NCBI GenBank assembly: GCA_964526905.1
Contig: CAZGMN010000142.1
Coordinates: forward strand, 1-8,310
Reading direction: 5' to 3'
DNA from: CAZGMN01 sp964526905
GTDB taxonomy: Bacteria > Acidobacteriota > Aminicenantia > Aminicenantales > Aminicenantaceae
DNA length: 8,310 bases
A model generated the notes under the pieces. That model was not told the DNA's origin, did not search any database, and saw nothing but the letters and a program-made list of their open reading frames with translations. Each line of letters opens with the position of its first letter. The stretch's first letter is position 1. This document shows, piece by piece, positions 1-6,525 of this stretch. A program made the position numbers and the translations under genes.

Positions 1-2
1 GC

Positions 3-668
3 TTGGTCGCTCCAGACACCTGCACCAACAACCTGGACCAGACTATCCGACGCGTTAAACTCTATGCCGACCTTGGATGCGACTATGCTGTAGTCTTCGC
101 CCCTTTCCTTGTCAAGCCCACTCAGGCCGGTATCATCGAATTTTATGAAGCGGTAGCCAAGAGTTCGAAGATTCCGATCATCATCCACAATTCTCCGGAC
201 AGGGTCGGAGTCAATATCGAGCCAAAGACATATGCCAGCCTGATCGAGAACAAAAATATCATCGCCACCAAAGACGGGAAAAAGGAGATGGACCATCTGG
301 CCAAGATTCTGTACCTTGCCAAAGGGAAGCAATTTAGCGTTTTCACCGGAAAGGACACGACCGCCTATCCTTTGATGTCTTTTGGCGGGAAAGGAGTTTT
401 TGCTGTGGCCGGGAATATTGTTCCGGAAGTAATGCGGGATTTGGTGGATTATTGCCTGGCCGGCGAGTTTGACAAGGCGAGGGAGATTCATTATGCCTAT
501 TACGACCTCTTCGAAGCCTTGAGGATGGAAACAAATCCGATGGCGGTCAAGGAGGCGCTGGCTCTGATGGGCCTGCCAGGAGGACCGTTGAGATTGCCCT
601 TGACCGGGCTCAGCGAGTCAAACAGAGAGGCTCTCAAAAGGCTCCTCAAAGAAAGGAAGTTGATTTGA
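3..668 (+). CDS. dapA: DapA-family lyase (4-hydroxy-tetrahydrodipicolinate synthase-like), 5' end outside window
   Basis: This is the C-terminal three quarters of a class I (Schiff-base) aldolase of the DapA/NanA family. The frame is open at the left edge and about 75 N-terminal residues are missing, so the first TTG is not a true start. DapA condenses pyruvate with aspartate semialdehyde at the entry to lysine and diaminopimelate synthesis in the cytoplasm. Visible landmarks (fragment numbering) are KPTQAG at 38-43, the Schiff-base lysine K90 in NIIATKDG, R67 in SPDRVG (matching the carboxylate-binding Arg of DapA), the TGKD segment and a DapA-like C-terminal helical region ending LRLPLTGLSESNREALK. 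Two usual active-site tyrosines are absent: the YN of YNxPxRTG is HN (H62), and the second Tyr of TPYYNKP is Leu (L36). The context (thrB, dapH, deacylase) argues for a real DapA role, but another aldolase specificity is possible. The stop overlaps the thrB start. Confidence 0.85.
   Translation: MVAPDTCTNNLDQTIRRVKLYADLGCDYAVVFAPFLVKPTQAGIIEFYEAVAKSSKIPIIIHNSPDRVGVNIEPKTYASLIENKNIIATKDGKKEMDHLAKILYLAKGKQFSVFTGKDTTAYPLMSFGGKGVFAVAGNIVPEVMRDLVDYCLAGEFDKAREIHYAYYDLFEALRMETNPMAVKEALALMGLPGGPLRLPLTGLSESNREALKRLLKERKLI
652..659 (+). promoter_or_regulatory. Ribosome binding site that fixes the TTG start of thrB
   Basis: AAAGGAAG lies inside the last codons of the dapA-like gene, with its AGGA core 7 nt before the TTG at 665. 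No ATG, and no methionine before residue 88, is available in the thrB frame. The conserved N-terminal APATIANFGPGFD motif must be included, so the TTG is the best start. Confidence 0.7.
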
Positions 669-1588
669 GCGATATCATTCTCCAGGCGCCGGCCACGATA
701 GCAAACTTTGGGCCGGGCTTTGACATTTTTGCCCTGGCCTTGAAAGAGCCTTGCGATGTTTTGAAGATTGGCTTGAATAGCTCCAATTCCATCAAGGTCA
801 AAGTCACGGGCAGGGATGAGTATCTGCCGACAGAACCTGACAAGAATACGGCAGGCCTGGCCGCGATCCATTTCTTCAAGAAAGTCAAGGCAACTGCCGG
901 CGCGGATATCGAGATCGTGAAAAGAATGACGACATGCGCCGGCCTCGGCTCGTCCGCCGCTTCGGCTGCAGCCAGTGTTTACGGCTTGGATAAACTCCTG
1001 CACTCCAGACTGGCCGATAATGAAATCATCGAGATAGCGCGCCATGGCGAGATTGCCTCAGGAGGAACTCCTCATGCGGACAACGTCTCCGGCTGCCTTC
1101 TTGGAGGCTTTGTTTTTGTGCGAAGTTATCATCCGCTTGATGTGGTCAAGATTGAAGCGCCGGAGATTCCTGTTGTCATCTGCGTGCTCAAGAAGCCTCA
1201 GACGACAACCAGAGGATTGATTCCTGACCGCTTCAGCTTAGCCGAGATGAAGGAACAGATGTCATTGTGCTCATTCTTAATTCACGCTGTTCTGAACAGA
1301 GACTTGAAAGCCATAGGCCAGGCGATCAATAAAGACAATATTTCAGAGCCGGTGAGGTCGAGGTTTATTCCTGGATACGGCGAGCTCAAGAAGAAAGTCT
1401 TGGAAGCAGGCGCTTTTGGCTGCAATGTCAGCGGCGGAGGGTCATCCGTCTTTGCCATCTGTCAGAAGGAAAAAAGGAATGAGGTCGCTGAGCTGATGAG
1501 GACTTACTGCCAGGAAAAAGGCATTCAAGCTGAAGTCATCAAGACTGAATCCAGCAATAGAGGAATTTTAGAAATCGATGAATTATAA
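665..1588 (+). CDS. thrB: Homoserine kinase (GHMP kinase family)
   Basis: This enzyme phosphorylates L-homoserine with ATP, the step before threonine synthase, in the cytoplasm. The 307-residue length is normal for ThrB. It begins with the family's N-terminal signature APATIANFGPGFD (8-20). The phosphate-binding GHMP loop is CAGLGSSAAS (91-100), followed by HADN (137-140) and LLGGF, the homoserine kinase signature. The C-terminal GHMP domain carries the glycine-rich GCNVSGGGSSVFAI stretch. Two positions deviate: the proline usual four residues before GLGSS is T89, and the typical SGAGPS is SGGGSS. Neither should abolish ATP binding. The TTG start overlaps the dapA-like stop as TTGA, and the 3' end overlaps dapH by 11 bases, so the gene is in the middle of a coupled operon. 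A mevalonate-type GHMP kinase is less likely because of the HADN and N-terminal motifs. Confidence 0.92.
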   Translation: MSDIILQAPATIANFGPGFDIFALALKEPCDVLKIGLNSSNSIKVKVTGRDEYLPTEPDKNTAGLAAIHFFKKVKATAGADIEIVKRMTTCAGLGSSAASAAASVYGLDKLLHSRLADNEIIEIARHGEIASGGTPHADNVSGCLLGGFVFVRSYHPLDVVKIEAPEIPVVICVLKKPQTTTRGLIPDRFSLAEMKEQMSLCSFLIHAVLNRDLKAIGQAINKDNISEPVRSRFIPGYGELKKKVLEAGAFGCNVSGGGSSVFAICQKEKRNEVAELMRTYCQEKGIQAEVIKTESSNRGILEIDEL

Positions 1589-2285
1589 GCAGATTGCCGA
1601 GTTCATCTCAAAGAGTAAGAAGAAGACACCGGCCAAGGTCTTTGTTCAAGGTCATTTCCGTGAAGAGAATTTCAGGAAGCAGGGCTTTCAAGCTTTTGGC
1701 CAGGGTAGCTTCTGGATTCTGGTCGGGGATTATTCGGCGATTGAGAAATGGATGAAGAGGAACAGAGCTAAAATCAAGGATTGTTATGTCGAGATTACTG
1801 GCCGCAACTCTGCCCTTCCGCTTCTTGACTTGCGGAAAGTCGAGGCCAGAATCGAACCAGGCGCTGTGATTAGAGAAGGAGCCCGGATCGCGAAGGACTG
1901 CGTGGTCATGATGGGCGCAGTGATCAACATCGGCGCTGAGGTCGGCAGGGGGACGATGGTTGACATGAACGCTGTTCTCGGCGCCAGGGCGATCATCGGG
2001 AAAAATTGCCATATCGGAGCTGGCGCTGTTATCGCCGGAGTCCTCGAGCCGCCGAGCAAGAAGCCGGTCGTCGTTGGCGATAATGTCCTCATCGGAGCGA
2101 ATGCTGTTGTCCTCGAAGGTATGAGAATAGGGAAGGGAAGTGTGGTTGCCGCAGGCGCTGTGGTTATAAAGAATGTCCCGCCCGGAGTCGTTGTCGCCGG
2201 CATTCCTGCCAGAGTGATTAAGAAAGTCGAAGAAATCCGCGAAAAAGATAAGATATCGCTGGTCAAGATACTGCGCAGAATGTAA
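1578..2285 (+). CDS. dapH: Tetrahydrodipicolinate N-acetyltransferase
   Basis: DapH transfers acetyl from acetyl-CoA to tetrahydrodipicolinate, giving N-acetyl-2-amino-6-oxopimelate; this commits the cell to the acetylase branch of diaminopimelate synthesis. The 235-residue length matches Bacillus DapH (YkuQ). An N-terminal alpha/beta domain (about 1-85) ends in RNSALPLLDL. A left-handed parallel beta-helix of hexapeptide repeats follows (about 90-210), with the DapH landmarks ARIEPGAVIR (90-99), MMGAVINIG (111-119), GTMVDMNAVLG (125-135), NCHIGAGAVIAG and LEPPSKKPVVVGD. The EPPS-KPV loop and the N-terminal domain separate it from the succinyltransferase DapD and from serine acetyltransferases. 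The ATG lies inside the end of thrB; AGAGGA at 1559-1564 is 13 nt upstream, which is long, so coupling with thrB translation is likely. The stop and the next start share one base (TAATG). Confidence 0.94.
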   Translation: MNYKQIAEFISKSKKKTPAKVFVQGHFREENFRKQGFQAFGQGSFWILVGDYSAIEKWMKRNRAKIKDCYVEITGRNSALPLLDLRKVEARIEPGAVIREGARIAKDCVVMMGAVINIGAEVGRGTMVDMNAVLGARAIIGKNCHIGAGAVIAGVLEPPSKKPVVVGDNVLIGANAVVLEGMRIGKGSVVAAGAVVIKNVPPGVVVAGIPARVIKKVEEIREKDKISLVKILRRM

Positions 2286-3304
2286 TGCCAGGGCGTAAAC
2301 AAGCGAAAGTGAACCTCATCGAGCTTACAAAAAATCTGGTGAATATCCCTTCAGTCACCGGGTCCGAAGCTGAGATTGCCCGCTTTCTCTCGAGCTATCT
2401 CAGGAGGCAGGGATTTGATCTAAAAGAGCAGAAGGTGGAAGGGAAGAGGAGAAATATTTTTGCCAAGCTTCATCCCAGCCCTAAGGTGATATTGTGCACG
2501 CATATGGATACAGTCCCGCCTTTTTATGGAGCGAGGGAGGATGAGTCTTTCATCTATGGCCGTGGGGCGTGTGATGCCAAAGGCATCATCGCCTGCATGA
2601 TTTTAGCCGGCCAGGAGCTGAGCAAGGAAGGAATGAAAGAAATTGGCCTGCTCTTTGTTGTCGGGGAAGAGACGGACAGCATCGGCGCAAAGACGGCTGG
2701 CTCGTTGAGCGCCGATTCAGAGTTTATCATCGTCGGCGAGCCAACAGAAAACAAGATGGGCAGCGGCCATAAGGGCATCGTCAACCTGAAAATTTCGGCT
2801 GAAGGGAAATCGGCCCATTCGGCATTTCCTGATTTGGGTGAATCCGCCGTCGAGAAGCTTCTCGATGTCCTGCTGGAAATTCGCGCTTTGGATTTTAAAG
2901 AAGACCCAATCCTGGGAAAGACGGTTATAAACATAGGAAAGATTGGAGGAGGCTTAGCTTTCAATATCATTGCCGATTCGGCAAGCGCCGAAGTCTCTTT
3001 CCGCAACGCGCTTTCTTCTGAAGAGATTATTGAAAAAGTAAAGGCCGTGGCCGGACAAAGGGCAAGGATTGACGTTGTTTCCCAATCAGAGCCTCAGGTT
3101 TTATTCACAGTTCCGGGGTTCGAGAAGGTCGTTCTTCCCTATGGGACAGACATCCCTTATTTAAGGAGCTTCGGGAAGCCACTGCTCTTAGGGCCCGGGT
3201 CTGCCTTGGTTGCCCACACAGAGAATGAAAGGATAGAGAAGAAGCAGCTTTTCGAGGCTGTTGAGATTTATAAAAAAATTGTGAAAATGCTTATTAGGTA
3301 TTGA
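2285..3304 (+). CDS. M20-family zinc deacylase, probable N-acetyl-diaminopimelate deacetylase (ArgE/DapE/LysK type)
   Basis: This is a 339-residue di-zinc amidohydrolase of peptidase family M20. The metal and catalytic residues are all present: H73 and D75 in CTHMDTVP, bridging D97 in GRGACDAKG, the catalytic pair E128-E129 in GEETDS, E152 in VGEPT and H311 in AHTENE. The small lid/dimerisation domain spans about 158-265 and carries GKSAHSAFP (H178). The family removes acyl groups from amino acids (ArgE, DapE, LysK). Because dapH is directly upstream, N-acetyl-LL-diaminopimelate is the best substrate guess. In Bacillus that step uses a different M20 subfamily (YkuR/DapL), so this is an ArgE/DapE-type enzyme in its place; acetylornithine or N-acetyl-lysine deacetylation cannot be excluded. 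The ATG shares a base with the dapH stop and has no clear Shine-Dalgarno sequence, which suggests translational coupling. A GTG at 2310 is an alternative start. Confidence 0.88.
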   Translation: MPGRKQAKVNLIELTKNLVNIPSVTGSEAEIARFLSSYLRRQGFDLKEQKVEGKRRNIFAKLHPSPKVILCTHMDTVPPFYGAREDESFIYGRGACDAKGIIACMILAGQELSKEGMKEIGLLFVVGEETDSIGAKTAGSLSADSEFIIVGEPTENKMGSGHKGIVNLKISAEGKSAHSAFPDLGESAVEKLLDVLLEIRALDFKEDPILGKTVINIGKIGGGLAFNIIADSASAEVSFRNALSSEEIIEKVKAVAGQRARIDVVSQSEPQVLFTVPGFEKVVLPYGTDIPYLRSFGKPLLLGPGSALVAHTENERIEKKQLFEAVEIYKKIVKMLIRY

Positions 3305-3327
3305 TCAGAAGAGAATTGTCTTGCGGA

Positions 3328-3390
3328 GTCATTGCGAGGGTGAGCCGGAGCCGCGAGAGAAGCGTGGCGGGGAGCCAGTGTTAACATCAT
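3328..3390 (+). repeat. Degenerate copy of the GTCATTGCGAG dispersed repeat
   Basis: GTCATTGCGAG at 3328-3338 is followed by a GC-rich stretch containing GCGTGGCGGGGAGCCAG, similar in plan to the better copy about 100 bp downstream but without a clear matching right arm. The right limit is approximate. It begins 23 bp after the deacylase stop. Confidence 0.5.
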
Positions 3391-3432
3391 CCTATCACAG
3401 CGAGCAACCGAAAGGAGCTTGGTCATCGTGCT

Positions 3433-3533
3433 GTCATTGCGAGCCCGAAGGGCGTGGCAATCTCTTTCTCTGCATGAGATTGCGCAGCCTGTTCCGAGCA
3501 AAGCGAGGAATCTTCTCAGCTCCTCGCAATGAC
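3433..3533 (+). repeat. 101-bp dispersed inverted-repeat element (GTCATTGCGAG family)
   Basis: The element is bounded by perfect 11-bp inverted ends, GTCATTGCGAG at 3433-3443 and CTCGCAATGAC at 3523-3533. Inside, GCAATCTC (3457-3464) is inverted as GAGATTGC (3476-3483), so it reads as two back-to-back GTCATTGCGAG...GCAATCTC units, the right one enlarged by a module containing GAGCAAAGCGAGGAATC. Similar GTCATTGCGAG/GCAATCTC repeats are scattered between genes in several bacterial genomes. It separates the deacylase from the aminotransferase and may weaken read-through. It is not followed by a T-run, so it is not a standard intrinsic terminator. Confidence 0.8.
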
Positions 3534-3578
3534 AATTTTATTAATGCCTTTGTGCTAACTCGAGGATAAAGAGTTTTC

Positions 3579-4718
3579 ATGAGGAAATTTTTTAGCGAGC
3601 GGATGAGAGGAGTGGAAAAGACTTTGATTCGCCGCATCACTGACTTGGCTGATTCCTCCTGCATCGACCTCGGTCTGGGGGAGCTTCGCTTTCCCACGCC
3701 GAAATCCATACTCGGCCATATCAAAGAGAAGTCTGGAGATTGGAACCTCGGCTATACCCCGAACGAAGGGCTTCCAGAGCTGAGAGGACTTGTCGCCGAG
3801 AAATGCAGATATTCTGTCTCGCCTGACCAGGTTTGTATCACTGTCGGCGCAGAGGAGGCTATCTTTGCCCTGCTCATGGTTTTGGTCAATACAGGTGATG
3901 AAGTGCTGGTCCCGGACCCGGGGTATCCGGCGTATTCCTTGATCATCAAGATGGCTGGAGGCGTGCCGAAGACATATCCTCTTTATCCCGAGAATCGTTT
4001 TGGCTTGAAGTGCGAAGATATTGAAAGGAACATTAGTGAAAGAACAAAAGCCGTCATCATCAACAGCCCGAATAACCCAAGCGGCGCAATTTATTCCAAG
4101 GAAGAGATAAAAGGCTTAGCCAAGGTCCTCGAAGAGCGCGAAATCTTGGCCATCTCCGATGAAGTCTATAACGATATTTATTTTGAAGAAGAGCCGCACT
4201 CAATCGCTAAGTATATTAAAAACCTTGTAGTTATAAACAGCATATCCAAGAGCTTCAGCATGACCGGCTGGCGGCTGGGCTGGTGCATCGCGCCGCCGGA
4301 AGTAATCAAGCTCATAGCTACTTTTCATCAGCTGGCCGTAGCCTGCGCTCCGGCGATTTCTCAGCGTGCCGCAATCTTTGCCCTTAAAGGAAATGCCGAA
4401 GAGGAGAGGCTTCAGAACAGGGAAGAATTGCGGAAGCGGAGGGAGCTTGCCATGCGCTGCCTTGAAGAATATACCGACTTGAGCTATATAAAACCTGCAG
4501 GAACTTTTTATATTTTCGCCAACATTGCGAATAAAATTCCCAAATTTGGAAGCTCTTTGGATGTCTCGATGAATCTTCTAAAGAAAGAAAAGGTTGTCAC
4601 CATTCCTGGAATTGCCTTTGGCCAGCAGGGGGAAGGATTTTTGCGCATATCTTTCTCGCCCCCTCCTGAGCAAATTGAAGAAGGCATTCGAAGAATCGGC
4701 CGCTTTTTTAAATCTTAA
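3579..4718 (+). CDS. Class I/II PLP aminotransferase, probable N-acetyl-diaminopimelate (or aspartate) aminotransferase
   Basis: This is a 379-residue fold-type I aminotransferase of the aspartate-aminotransferase superfamily. PLP-binding landmarks are NSPNNPSG (162-169), the D194-x-x-Y197 pair in SDEVYND, the Schiff-base lysine K224 in SISKSFSMTGWRLGW, R232 for the phosphate, and the substrate-carboxylate arginine R356 in FLRISFS. The sequence is in the group that includes Bacillus PatA, which makes N-acetyl-LL-diaminopimelate; with dapH and a deacylase just upstream, that role would complete the acetylase branch. Plain aspartate or aromatic aminotransferase activity cannot be told apart from sequence alone. 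The ATG is preceded by GAGGA at 3562-3566 (12 nt spacing); an ATG at 3603 is an alternative. The 274-bp gap with repeats means it may have its own promoter, though I found no convincing one. It converges with the minus-strand oxidoreductase 15 bp away. Confidence 0.86.
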   Translation: MRKFFSERMRGVEKTLIRRITDLADSSCIDLGLGELRFPTPKSILGHIKEKSGDWNLGYTPNEGLPELRGLVAEKCRYSVSPDQVCITVGAEEAIFALLMVLVNTGDEVLVPDPGYPAYSLIIKMAGGVPKTYPLYPENRFGLKCEDIERNISERTKAVIINSPNNPSGAIYSKEEIKGLAKVLEEREILAISDEVYNDIYFEEEPHSIAKYIKNLVVINSISKSFSMTGWRLGWCIAPPEVIKLIATFHQLAVACAPAISQRAAIFALKGNAEEERLQNREELRKRRELAMRCLEEYTDLSYIKPAGTFYIFANIANKIPKFGSSLDVSMNLLKKEKVVTIPGIAFGQQGEGFLRISFSPPPEQIEEGIRRIGRFFKS

Positions 4719-4733
4719 CGCTCGCTCGTATAT

Positions 4734-6383
4734 CTACTGCCACTCCCTCATGATGAGGCCAAAGCATTCCAGGCCGCTGCCGAGGACTGCCCCATAGCCT
4801 CCGCCCGGGCTTGTCCAGGCTCCGGAGAGATAGAGATTTCTTATCGGGGTGTTATGCGGCATCCGGCGCGGAGGCGAGTTGTCGAGCGTTTGGTCCCAGC
4901 CGTATATAGCGCCTCGATAGTTGCTGGTGTAACGAACGTTCGTTAGGGGAGTTCCGATTTCCTTGACTTCTATCGCTTTGGAAAGGCTGGGAAGCAGATT
5001 TTCTTCAGCTTTTTTAATCAATATGTCTGCGATTCTTTCTTTTTCCTTTCGGTATTCTTTTTTATTCCCCTTGAAGTAATCGGATTCGTATTTCTTCCAG
5101 AAGTCATAACCCTGGCTTGTGATCAGAGTGATTGTGTTCTTTCCTTTAGGGGAATAATCGCTGTAGAGATTATCATAGAGCATTAGGCCAAACCCTTCGT
5201 TTTCAACATCGCCGTCCACCATTCTTTTAAAACTTTCTTCCATGTCATACCCTGTCTCATAAAAGACCTCTGTATCCTTTAGGCCGAGTCCTCCGACAAG
5301 GTCTTTCTTCAAGCCAAGAAAAACCTGGAAGCTGGAGAGGCTGACAGAGTATCTGTCCATCCTGGCTAAATAATCTTTCAGGTAATCGCCTTCGTCCAGC
5401 ATCCGGTGGAAGGTGTCATAGGCATTGGCATTGGAGACTATGACCTTCGCTGTATAGATATTTTTGTCAGCAGTCTGCACTCCATAGGCCGTATGGTCCT
5501 TGGTCAATATTTTTTCCACCCGCTTTCTCAGCATGACCTTTCCGCCCAACTCCTCGATATATTTCACCATGGCATTGCTCATCGCCTGTGACCTACCCTT
5601 GATGTAATAGCCCCCTTCTTGAAGATAAGATATTGTGGGCAGGGCATAATAAAAACATGAAAGTTTGGAAGGAGGAAGCCCATAATACCCCCAGAGAGCG
5701 GAGATGACTGCCTTCAACTTGATATTCTTGATACGGGCATCCAGCATACTGCCCCAGGTTCTGGCAAAGGACCTGGATAAATAAGGATAATCTTGGGCAA
5801 AGGTGCTCATATTGATTCTGCCGCCGGCACGAGAATATTTAGAGATATCATCGTTTAAGCCCTTCATGTCTTCGAAGATTCCCTCGATTCCCTCCTTTTC
5901 TTCCGGGAAGAGCTTGACCAGAGTGTTGATATAGCCCTGCAAATCCTTCTGAGGGACGCGGATGTCGTAATCGGGATAAATGACGCGATAGAGATACGGA
6001 TGGGGAACGTACTCTATGCCTTTTATCTCCGGAAAGCCGGGGATTATTTTTTCCAGCCTTTCCTGCTCGCCAACGGATGTTGAATGCAGGGAAACATCAA
6101 AGACAAAGCCGCCAGGCCTCTTGAATGTTGTCGCATAGCCGCCCGGAACATAATGCTGCTCAAGAACCAGGGGCTTGAATCCCTGCCTGGCAAAGGCTGC
6201 AGCGCAGCTCAGACCGCCGAGACCGGAGCCGATTATTACCGCATCAAAATCTGTTTTGCCTGCATCTTGTCCCGCGCCTTTTCCTGAACCTTTCGGGAAA
6301 GAATTCCAGTCGAGCGCCAGCACCGATGCGCCGGCAAGCACGGATTTGAGAAATTCTCTTCTTTTAATATTCTTATCAGACAT
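4734..6383 (-). CDS. Tat-exported FAD oxidoreductase, phytoene desaturase / retinol saturase (CrtI-RetSat) type
   Basis: This 549-residue flavoprotein carries a twin-arginine signal: KRREFLK (7-13) followed by a short hydrophobic stretch SVLAGASVLAL, so it is probably folded with FAD and exported. The FAD Rossmann motif is DAVIIGSGLGGLS (47-59), with E75 ending the second strand as usual and the CrtI-family VPGGYATTFKRPGGF next to it. The C-terminal FAD motif LYLSGAWTSPGGGYGAVLGSG spans 517-537. Relatives include phytoene desaturases, carotenoid isomerases and all-trans-retinol 13,14-reductase; they act on long polyunsaturated isoprenoids, but most bacterial members have no known substrate. 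No other carotenoid gene is visible. The start is well set by AAGGAGA (6391-6397, minus strand) 7 nt before ATG. It lies downstream of the M64 peptidase gene on the same strand, with a palindromic operator candidate 71 bp before its start. Confidence 0.88.
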   Translation of the reverse strand: MSDKNIKRREFLKSVLAGASVLALDWNSFPKGSGKGAGQDAGKTDFDAVIIGSGLGGLSCAAAFARQGFKPLVLEQHYVPGGYATTFKRPGGFVFDVSLHSTSVGEQERLEKIIPGFPEIKGIEYVPHPYLYRVIYPDYDIRVPQKDLQGYINTLVKLFPEEKEGIEGIFEDMKGLNDDISKYSRAGGRINMSTFAQDYPYLSRSFARTWGSMLDARIKNIKLKAVISALWGYYGLPPSKLSCFYYALPTISYLQEGGYYIKGRSQAMSNAMVKYIEELGGKVMLRKRVEKILTKDHTAYGVQTADKNIYTAKVIVSNANAYDTFHRMLDEGDYLKDYLARMDRYSVSLSSFQVFLGLKKDLVGGLGLKDTEVFYETGYDMEESFKRMVDGDVENEGFGLMLYDNLYSDYSPKGKNTITLITSQGYDFWKKYESDYFKGNKKEYRKEKERIADILIKKAEENLLPSLSKAIEVKEIGTPLTNVRYTSNYRGAIYGWDQTLDNSPPRRMPHNTPIRNLYLSGAWTSPGGGYGAVLGSGLECFGLIMREWQ

Positions 6384-6454
6384 TGCTTCTTCTCCTTATG
6401 GATAGCCTCTAATAATAGCGTTTTTCTAAAATCTTTGCTATTTAATTGTCGATG

Positions 6455-6470
6455 TTGAAAACGTTTCCAA
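6455..6470. promoter_or_regulatory. Candidate LacI/GalR-family operator
   Basis: TTGAAAACGTTTCCAA is a 16-bp palindrome centred on CG with 7 of 8 pairs matching (only A6458/C6467 fails). The AAACGTTT core is the hallmark of LacI/GalR-family operators and of cre-like sites. It sits 71 bp upstream of the oxidoreductase ATG, where a repressor would act. No regulator gene is in the window, and I could not place a convincing -35/-10 pair beside it. Confidence 0.5.
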
Positions 6471-6497
6471 TTATGTGTGAGCCTAATGATTAATAAT

Positions 6498-6523
6498 GAG
6501 GTGGCACGCCCTGCCAGGACCTC
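6498..6523 (-). terminator. Weak hairpin just after the M64 stop
   Basis: GAGG/CCTC and TGGCA/TGCCA arms form a two-part stem with a 3-nt bulge (6517-6519) and a 5-nt loop (6507-6511), starting 2 bp after the M64 stop codon in the direction of transcription. What follows on the minus strand is AT-rich (ATTATTAATC) but has no run of Us, so termination is only possible. It could instead shield the 3' end of the M64 message. Confidence 0.35.
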
Positions 6524-6525
6524 GC

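Noticed and set aside
500..1045. A 181-codon minus-strand frame across the dapA-thrB junction
   Set aside because: It is antisense to two clearly conserved genes and has no recognisable motif.
1784..2302. A 172-codon minus-strand frame opposite dapH
   Set aside because: Its Thr/Ala/Pro-rich repetitive protein is the antisense image of the hexapeptide repeats.
3321..3569. An 82-codon plus-strand open frame
   Set aside because: It is the translation of the GTCATTGCGAG repeats (SHCE..., RAKRGIFSAPRND), a known kind of false protein; no Shine-Dalgarno sequence or domain.
4690..4733. Intrinsic terminator between the convergent aminotransferase and oxidoreductase genes
   Set aside because: There is a T-run at about 4704-4709, but the only stem before it is a very short CGGCCG-type match inside the coding region.
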